Shown piece after piece: positions 6,645-10,747 of a stretch of DNA of 10,747 nt; the stretch's first letter is position 1; each line of letters begins with the position of its first letter. This DNA is from Planctomycetota bacterium. Lineage in GTDB: Bacteria > Planctomycetota > Planctomycetia > Gemmatales > Gemmataceae. The DNA is taken from the NCBI GenBank assembly GCA_016200155.1, contig JACQFG010000360.1, positions 1 to 10,747 on the forward strand, given 5' to 3'. The notes beneath the pieces were generated by a model. That model saw nothing but the letters and a program-made list of their open reading frames with translations. It did not search any database and had not been told where the DNA came from. Both the position numbers and the translations under genes were made by a program.

Positions 6645-8033
6645 TCAATCGTGACTGTGACTGTGACCGTGGCCGCCGCCGCCTTCGGCCTGGCTAGCCT
6701 TGAGGATGCGGTTCAGGGAGGCCGCCGCGTTGTGGGCGATGTAGTTGCCGGGCAGGATGCTGCCGTCATCCTCGATGACGACGCTGTCGGTATCTTCATG
6801 GATCACGTGGACCGGCCGGCGATCGAACGCGTTGCCGTTCTGGCGGAACACGTACGCCTCCGCGCCTTCACGCACGACCGCGGCCTGCGGCAAGACGAAG
6901 ACCTCGGCGAGTGTGCCCACGGTCACTTTCAGCAGCACCTTCTGACCGGGCCGATAACTCCCACTGCGCTCGTAATCGCGATGCGGATTGGCGAAGGGAA
7001 CATAGACCGGCAGCGTCAGGCCGGACGGGTCCATGATGTTGCCGAGAAACTCGATGCGGAGGTTCGCGAGCCGTTCGCCGGGTGCGTCGTCCTCGTCCTC
7101 GGTGAACTCTGCCTCGACGGGCCAACCTTTCTGCGCCGCCTGGGCCAGCAGCTTGGACTCCTGCTTGAGAGCCCGGCCTTCGATGTAGAGGAAGCGGTGA
7201 TCGGCGACATACGCCAGCATCTGCCCGGCCTGAACGTGATCACCCAGGTTTACTTTTAGCTCCTGCACTTCGTATTCCACCGGCACAACCGTCGGCACCG
7301 GCAGGCGATTCGCGTCTCCCTCCACGGTCGGCGGCACCGGCAGCGTATCGCCGCCATGATGCTGATGCTTGCCCAGCCGGGTCGGCATCAGGATCACCAC
7401 CTCGGTCACGAACTCGCCGTTCTCCACCGCCTTGACTTGCGGCTCCGTGAGCTGCCGCGTCTTCAGGTCCTGGCGATACGCATGAATCAGCACCTTCAGG
7501 CGATCGTGCTGGTACTCGAGTTCCAGCAATTTCGTCGCAGCGATGGCGCCGGCGGGAGCGGCTTCGAGGCGTGTGCGTTCCTTCTGCACGATCACGAGTT
7601 CGCGCGTGCTCTTGTAAAGCTCCATTTGACTGGTCTGAAACGACTCGCTGACGACGCGGATGCGGAACAGCTCGTCGCCGCTGTGCACCGTCTTGCCGGG
7701 AACGGCGGTGACATTGGTGACGACGCCGGAGATCGGCGCCGGGATGCCGCGATCGCTGTGGCCGGGCTTGTCGACGACGGCGCCGGGCAGAAAGATCTTG
7801 CGCTGATACGTCGTCAACGCGATCGGCCGGGTGACCAGCCGCAAGTTCTTCATCGCCTGATCGCTGAGGACGACCCGTTCGCGTTTTTCGGTTTCCTCGC
7901 CCTTCTTCTCCTCCGCCTTGGCTTTGGCGGGGATGAGCCAGCCTTTCCAAGTTTCACGCGTGGCGAAACCGACGCCCAGGATCGCGGCGACAACGACGAC
8001 GCCAACAACGGCCTTCACGATGGTCGATAGCAT
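6645..8033 (-). CDS. czcB: CzcB/CusB-like RND periplasmic adaptor (membrane fusion protein)
   Basis: Adaptor that links the CzcA pump to an outer-membrane channel and may hand metal to it. 462 residues. An N-terminal membrane anchor (residues 5-24, no lipobox) is followed by a charged Lys/Glu linker (36-52). The first lipoyl half is near 97-127 (PAPISGVVTNVTAVPGKTVH), then a helical hairpin at about 130-205. The second lipoyl half is near 252-277 (VNLGDHVQAGQMLAYVAD). Beta-barrel and membrane-proximal domains follow, including GQKVLLKVTVG and FVLPQAAVVREGAEAYVF. Two His-rich stretches are unusual: KHQHHGG (222-228) in the loop between lipoyl halves, and a C-terminal tail GHGHSHSHD. Both could bind metal. 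GAGG 5 bases before the ATG supports this start. It lies upstream of czcA in the same orientation. The family is clear; the substrate is not. Confidence 0.9.
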   Translation of the reverse strand: MLSTIVKAVVGVVVVAAILGVGFATRETWKGWLIPAKAKAEEKKGEETEKRERVVLSDQAMKNLRLVTRPIALTTYQRKIFLPGAVVDKPGHSDRGIPAPISGVVTNVTAVPGKTVHSGDELFRIRVVSESFQTSQMELYKSTRELVIVQKERTRLEAAPAGAIAATKLLELEYQHDRLKVLIHAYRQDLKTRQLTEPQVKAVENGEFVTEVVILMPTRLGKHQHHGGDTLPVPPTVEGDANRLPVPTVVPVEYEVQELKVNLGDHVQAGQMLAYVADHRFLYIEGRALKQESKLLAQAAQKGWPVEAEFTEDEDDAPGERLANLRIEFLGNIMDPSGLTLPVYVPFANPHRDYERSGSYRPGQKVLLKVTVGTLAEVFVLPQAAVVREGAEAYVFRQNGNAFDRRPVHVIHEDTDSVVIEDDGSILPGNYIAHNAAASLNRILKASQAEGGGGHGHSHSHD

Positions 8034-8048
8034 GGTTGCCTCGTTAGT

Positions 8049-8103
8049 TTGTCGCCTTTCGCTCCGCGAAAGGGGCGTCCTTTCGCGGAGCGAAAGGCGA
8101 CAA
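8049..8103. repeat. 25-bp inverted repeat upstream of czcB (REP-like)
   Basis: Arms 8049-8073 and 8079-8103 are exact reverse complements with a 5-base loop (GGCGT). Each arm contains its own small hairpin (CTTTCGC, TCC, GCGAAAG), so one-stem and two-stem folds compete. It lies 15 bases upstream of the czcB start, inside the czcB leader on the minus strand, and no T-run follows. From memory, GTCGCCTTTCGCTCCGCGAA is a high-copy planctomycete intergenic motif. Confidence 0.9.
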
Positions 8104-8118
8104 TGGATTGCGTACCTT

Positions 8119-8148
8119 TATCTATTATTGGATGACAGCAAGCGACAA
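8119..8148 (-). promoter_or_regulatory. Possible internal promoter for czcB
   Basis: In an AT-rich patch between the small Cys-rich gene and czcB, the minus strand reads TTGTCG (8143-8148), an 18-base spacer, then TAGATA (8119-8124). This resembles a weak sigma70 site. A transcript from it would carry the 8049-8103 inverted repeat in its leader. Weak evidence. Confidence 0.25.
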
Positions 8149-8179
8149 GAAATCGTCGCAAGGAGGAGGACGCGCTTGC

Positions 8180-8518
8180 TCAGATGCGCAAGGCGCAGGG
8201 AATCAGCACGAAGGGACAATCGGCGGATCGGCACAGAGGGGAGGAATCGCGATCGCAAGCCGCGGCAGCCACCGCGCGGGCGTCGGGGACGGGAACATCC
8301 AGGACGGAGGCCCCGTCGACTTCGATCCCGGCAGGCGCCGGGCCGATCGCGAGCACCTCACGCAGCTTGCACGGACAATCGGCGTCGTCGTGGTCGTCGG
8401 ACGGCTGCGAGGAATCGCCATGACAGGCCGGAGCCGCTTCCACGTAATGGCAGAAGCAGACCCCCTGCGGCAGGGCCACCAGGCTCGTCAGAACGATGGT
8501 TAACAACGCGCGAAGCAT
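8180..8518 (-). CDS. Small Cys-rich secreted protein, first gene of the efflux operon
   Basis: A 112-residue protein of no named family that I know. An N-terminal signal peptide (hydrophobic residues 3-20, MLRALLTIVLTSLVALPQG) sends it to the periplasm. The mature part has nine cysteines (C21, C23, C32, C48, C50, C88, C96, C101, C108) including CFCH and CPCK, plus an acidic/His patch DDHDDAD (41-47). That composition would suit metal binding or disulfides. It lies 146 bases upstream of czcB on the same strand, with a promoter-like element directly before its start, so it probably leads the operon. Shine-Dalgarno is weak (AGG 9 bases upstream). I infer a metal-sensing or metal-buffering role from context only. 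The 339-base frame has a signal peptide and a promoter in register, which supports a real gene. Confidence 0.65.
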   Translation of the reverse strand: MLRALLTIVLTSLVALPQGVCFCHYVEAAPACHGDSSQPSDDHDDADCPCKLREVLAIGPAPAGIEVDGASVLDVPVPDARAVAAAACDRDSSPLCRSADCPFVLIPCALRI

Positions 8519-8524
8519 GCTTTC

Positions 8525-8553
8525 AGCCTAGTTCGAGCGGCAGCGGTTGTCAA
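8525..8553 (-). promoter_or_regulatory. Sigma70-like promoter of the metal efflux operon
   Basis: On the minus strand a perfect -35 TTGACA (8548-8553), a 17-base spacer and a -10-like TAGGCT (8525-8530) precede the small Cys-rich gene. The usual spacing puts the transcript start at about 8518, the A of its ATG, so the mRNA may be leaderless. No clear operator dyad is visible between the boxes. Confidence 0.45.
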
Positions 8554-8567
8554 TTCAAATTACCGGC

Positions 8568-8653
8568 CTCACGCAAAGGCGCAAAGTCGCCAAGAAGAAA
8601 ATGACAAGATTGATTTGAGTTCCAAGCTTTGCGCCTTTGCGCCTTTGCGTGAG
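8568..8653. repeat. 19-bp inverted repeat built from an 8-base unit
   Basis: Arms 8568-8586 (CTCACGCAAAGGCGCAAAG) and 8635-8653 are exact reverse complements around a 48-base centre. The right side carries one more tandem GCGCCTTT unit (extending left to about 8627) than the left side. From memory, GCGCCTTTGCGTGAG-type repeats are dispersed in many bacterial genomes, planctomycetes included. It lies between divergent genes and could be a small non-autonomous element. Confidence 0.85.
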
Positions 8654-8813
8654 ACAAATCGGCCAGATTCCCCTGCTTGCCGGGCTTTCCAGGGTTTCGT
8701 CGCCAACCAGCAGTGCGGCTTGTTTTTTCCAAAACCGGCGGGTAAATCCTTGATAACGGAGTCGTACCACGCAGGGTTCGCCGACGCGCAGGAAGGCAGA
8801 GAAAGACATCGCC

Positions 8814-9584
8814 ATGAAGAAAGGCTCGTATCGCCGACGATCGCTCTCGCTGGGACGGCGGCTGCTTTGTGACGCGCTCTATTTTGCGCGGGCCGATTAC
8901 ATGGCGGCCGCGGAACGCACGATGCGGCTGGCCGACGTGAGCGCCGCGCGTCAGGAAGCGAGCCCGAGGCCGAGCTGGGCGGCGATCATAACCAAAGCTT
9001 TCGCCCTGGCGGCGCGCGATCATCCAGAGATGCGGCAGGTCCACCTCGGCTTTCCGTGGAGCCACATTTGCGAGTTTGAAACCCAGGCCGCCAGCGTTGC
9101 CGTCACGCGCCGGGTCAACGATGAGGACATGGTGTTCCTGGCCCCGCTCGTCAATCCCGAGGAGCAGTCGCTGCAAGACCTGGACGCCCGGCTGCGGTAT
9201 TATCAGGAAACGCCGGTCGAGGAGATCCGCGCCTTCCGCGACGCCCTGCGAATCGCCCGCCTGCCGACGCTGCTGCGCCGGCTGCTCTGGGGCATTAGCC
9301 TGTGGCTGCTTCCGCGCCGCCGCCTCAAACATTTCGGCACGTTTTGCGTGACGACGATGAGTCCGTTCGGCGCCAAGACGATCACGGTGCCGACGCTCGG
9401 CAGCCCGATCCTGCACTACGGCGCCATGACCGACGCGGGCGAGGTTCCCGTCGGGATCGCGTTCGATCATCGCATCATGGACGGCGCGGTCGTCGGCTAC
9501 ACGCTGCTGGAGATGGAACAGGTGCTGCGCCACCAGATAACTGCCGAGCTTCGAAGCATGAAAAAAGCCGCGTTCGCCGCGTGA
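8814..9584 (+). CDS. Stand-alone E2-type acyltransferase (2-oxoacid dehydrogenase acyltransferase catalytic fold)
   Basis: A 256-residue acyltransferase with the fold of the 2-oxoacid dehydrogenase E2 catalytic domain and chloramphenicol acetyltransferase. The catalytic motif DHRIMDG (residues 218-224) gives H219 and D223. FGTFCVTTMSPFGAKTITVP (174-193) matches the E2 core strand before it. Unlike true E2 subunits it has no lipoyl domain or peripheral-subunit-binding domain, so it is unlikely to be part of a dehydrogenase complex. The basic N-terminus (KKGSYRRRSLSLGRRLL) and RPSWAAIITKAFALAARDHP (52-71) fit a family of small stand-alone acyltransferases. An ACP follows 20 bases downstream and a KAS III next, so the likely job is moving an ACP-bound acyl group to an acceptor. 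A purine-rich stretch (AGAGAAAG) precedes the ATG. The acceptor is unknown. Confidence 0.8.
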   Translation: MKKGSYRRRSLSLGRRLLCDALYFARADYMAAAERTMRLADVSAARQEASPRPSWAAIITKAFALAARDHPEMRQVHLGFPWSHICEFETQAASVAVTRRVNDEDMVFLAPLVNPEEQSLQDLDARLRYYQETPVEEIRAFRDALRIARLPTLLRRLLWGISLWLLPRRRLKHFGTFCVTTMSPFGAKTITVPTLGSPILHYGAMTDAGEVPVGIAFDHRIMDGAVVGYTLLEMEQVLRHQITAELRSMKKAAFAA

Positions 9585-9592
9585 CGTCAACA

Positions 9593-9597
9593 AGGAG
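9593..9597 (+). promoter_or_regulatory. Ribosome binding site of the ACP gene
   Basis: AGGAG in CAACAAGGAGAACGACC lies about 8 bases before the ATG at 9605. It sets that start against the open frame that extends far upstream through the acyltransferase gene. Confidence 0.65.
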
Positions 9598-9604
9598 AAC
9601 GACC

Positions 9605-9841
9605 ATGACCAGTCCGGAACTGCTGCGCCTCTTCGAGCAAACACTCGGCATCAAGCCCGACACGCTGACCGGCACCGAGCGCCTGCGCGACCTGGAGATA
9701 TGGGACTCGATGTCGAACCTCTTGTTCATCGCGATGGTGGACAAGCATTTCAGCGTCCCCGTGCCCGCCAGCCGCGTCGCCCGGTGCGAAACCGTGGACG
9801 AGCTGCTCGGCCTGATTCCCGTCGCCCGCGCCGCGGCGTAG
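9605..9841 (+). CDS. Acyl carrier protein
   Basis: A 78-residue ACP, the usual size. The phosphopantetheine attachment site is S35 in LRDLEIWDSMSNLLF (28-42), where DSM replaces the common DSL and sits at the start of helix II. The rest follows the four-helix pattern: LLRLFEQTLGI for helix I, MVDKHFSVPVP (44-54) at the end of helix II, and VDELLGLI (64-71) for helix IV. This is a dedicated carrier beside an acyltransferase and a KAS III, and probably not the housekeeping AcpP, whose genes usually sit with fabD/fabG/fabF. The strongly acidic helix II of AcpP is weaker here (IAMVDKHF). It likely holds the chain made by the downstream synthase and presents it to the E2-like enzyme. Confidence 0.85.
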   Translation: MTSPELLRLFEQTLGIKPDTLTGTERLRDLEIWDSMSNLLFIAMVDKHFSVPVPASRVARCETVDELLGLIPVARAAA

Positions 9842-9892
9842 CCTTTGCTCTGAGCACGAAGCGCAAGCAAGTGCTTCCCCAGATTCGACCCC

Positions 9893-9897
9893 GGAGG
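9893..9897 (+). promoter_or_regulatory. Ribosome binding site deciding the KAS III GTG start
   Basis: GGAGG lies 5 bases before GTG at 9903. The first in-frame ATG is about 30 codons inside the conserved N-terminus, so this GTG start is strongly favoured. Confidence 0.75.
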
Positions 9898-9902
9898 CCA
9901 GC

Positions 9903-10747
9903 GTGTTCGCCGCGATTCGAGCGATTGAATATCATCTGCCGGAAGGCAGCCTGACGAACCGCGACCTGTCGTCGGCGTTTCCCGACTGGTCGATGGACAA
10001 GATCGCCGACAAGACCGGCATCGACGAGCGCCGCATTGCTGGGCTCGAGGAATGCGCGTCCGATCTGGCAGTGGCCGCAGCCCACAAGCTGTTCGCGTCC
10101 GGCGCCTGCAGTCCGGCCTCGATCGACTTCGTTCTGCTGTGCACGCAATCGCCCGATTATTTTCTGCCGACGACCGCATGTCTGCTGCAGCATCGCCTCG
10201 GTATTCCGACGAAAGTCGGCGCCCTGGACTTCAATCTCGGCTGCTCCGGCTTCGTCTACGGCCTGAGCCTCGCCAAGGGTTTGATCGAAACGAAGCAGGC
10301 GGCCAACGTCCTGCTGCTGACTGCCGAGACCTACAGCAAATTCGTCCATGCGAGCGACCGCGGCGTGCGCACGATCTTCGGCGACGCGGCGGCAGCGACA
10401 CTGATCCAGGCTCGCCCCGATGCGGCGCCGAGCGGATCGCCCTGGCTGGGCCCGTTCGTCTTCGGCACCGACGGCCAGGGCGCCGACAACCTCATCGTTC
10501 GCGCCGGCGGACTTCGCCAGCGCTCCAGCTCCAACGAGGCCGACCATCGCCTGTTCATGAACGGCCCAGAGATTTTCAGCTTCACGCTGCGCGCCGTCCC
10601 CGACGCCGTCCGCGATCTGATCGCACGGGCCGAGATCACGCTCAACGATGTCGACCTGTTCGTGTTCCACCAGGCGAACCGCTACATGCTCGAACATCTG
10701 CGCCAAAAAATGAACATCCCGACCGAGAAGTTCGTCCTCGCCATGAA
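9903..10747 (+). CDS. Beta-ketoacyl-ACP synthase III-like condensing enzyme (partial, 3' end cut)
   Basis: KAS III-family thiolase-fold enzyme that joins an acyl-CoA starter to malonyl-ACP, or transfers an acyl group. 281 residues are visible; the family has about 320-350. The start is GTG, with GGAGG 5 bases upstream. The nucleophile is C114 in LDFNLGCSGFVYGLSLAKG (108-126). The active-site His is H256 in FVFHQANRYM (253-262). IFGDAAAATLI (158-168) is the usual glycine/alanine-rich strand. The third residue, Asn of the GNT motif, would lie past the window edge. TQSPDYFLPTTACLLQHRLG (81-100) resembles, from memory, the KAS III subgroup found in polysaccharide and sugar-modification loci rather than housekeeping FabH. 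Third gene of the cassette, 61 bases after the ACP. Confidence 0.88.
   Translation, partial: MFAAIRAIEYHLPEGSLTNRDLSSAFPDWSMDKIADKTGIDERRIAGLEECASDLAVAAAHKLFASGACSPASIDFVLLCTQSPDYFLPTTACLLQHRLGIPTKVGALDFNLGCSGFVYGLSLAKGLIETKQAANVLLLTAETYSKFVHASDRGVRTIFGDAAAATLIQARPDAAPSGSPWLGPFVFGTDGQGADNLIVRAGGLRQRSSSNEADHRLFMNGPEIFSFTLRAVPDAVRDLIARAEITLNDVDLFVFHQANRYMLEHLRQKMNIPTEKFVLAM

Larger units (their letters stand above)
8519..8813. other. Divergent intergenic region
   Basis: This 295-base gap separates the minus-strand efflux operon from the plus-strand acyl cassette. It holds the operon promoter (8525-8553) and an inverted repeat (8568-8653). Short open frames here have no recognisable protein. 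For the plus-strand cassette I see only a poor promoter candidate, with TTGTTT near 8719 and TAAATC about 18 bases later, and do not list it separately. Confidence 0.6.

Noticed and set aside
1996..8103. Reading the palindromes as classical Rho-independent terminators
   Set aside because: None is followed by a T-run on the relevant strand, and two of them lie inside an operon before a downstream gene.
8550..9644. Minus-strand open frame (364 residues) opposite the acyltransferase
   Set aside because: It is antisense to the E2-like gene and runs through the 8568-8653 repeat, with no domain seen.
9750..10706. Minus-strand open frame (318 residues) opposite the KAS III gene
   Set aside because: The plus strand encodes a clear condensing enzyme with its Cys and His motifs, so this is a shadow.
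1..10747. tRNA, rRNA, CRISPR arrays, insertion sequence transposases
   Set aside because: I found no cloverleaf, no rRNA-like stretch, no regularly spaced direct repeats and no transposase ORF.

Overview
The window looks like chromosomal DNA of a planctomycete (Planctomycetota), possibly from a metagenome. The evidence is a GC-rich sequence, a GatB whose wording resembles planctomycete GatB as I remember it, a CzcBA-type metal efflux operon with a YHS/TRASH-type lipoprotein, and several long palindromic intergenic repeats of kinds I associate with planctomycete genomes. The phylum call is inference from remembered family patterns; no search was run.

Layout. (1) 1-413: a short minus-strand ORF whose first ~40 residues look like a piece of an aldehyde dehydrogenase joined to unrelated sequence, probably rearrangement debris. 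(2) 414-1995, plus strand: gatB, subunit B of the Asp/Glu-tRNA amidotransferase, split by a frameshift near 1280 and carrying extra in-frame sequence at about 1023-1094. (3) 1996-2053: a perfect 58-bp palindrome filling almost all of the convergent gap. (4) 2058-8518, minus strand, transcribed right to left: a small Cys-rich secreted protein, a CzcB-like membrane fusion protein, a CzcA-like RND pump with a ~120-residue extra segment in its periplasmic part, and a lipoprotein ending in a YHS/TRASH-like Cys motif. No outer-membrane CzcC/TolC gene or metal-responsive regulator lies in the window. (5) 8519-8813: a divergent intergenic region with a sigma70-like promoter for the minus operon and a fourth inverted repeat. 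(6) 8814 to the right edge, plus strand: a three-gene acyl cassette of a stand-alone E2-type acyltransferase, an acyl carrier protein and a KAS III-like condensing enzyme (GTG start, cut by the window end).

How the genes work together. The minus operon should export a heavy metal cation: CzcA is the proton-driven pump, CzcB the periplasmic adaptor, and the two small secreted proteins are candidate periplasmic metal binders. The plus cassette should build a short acyl chain on the ACP (KAS III) and move it to an acceptor (E2-like transferase). Such trios occur in sugar-modification and specialised-metabolite loci; the product cannot be read from this window.

The most unusual points are the extra domain in CzcA, the disrupted gatB, the ALDH chimera, and four different palindromic repeat types at gene boundaries within 6.7 kb.
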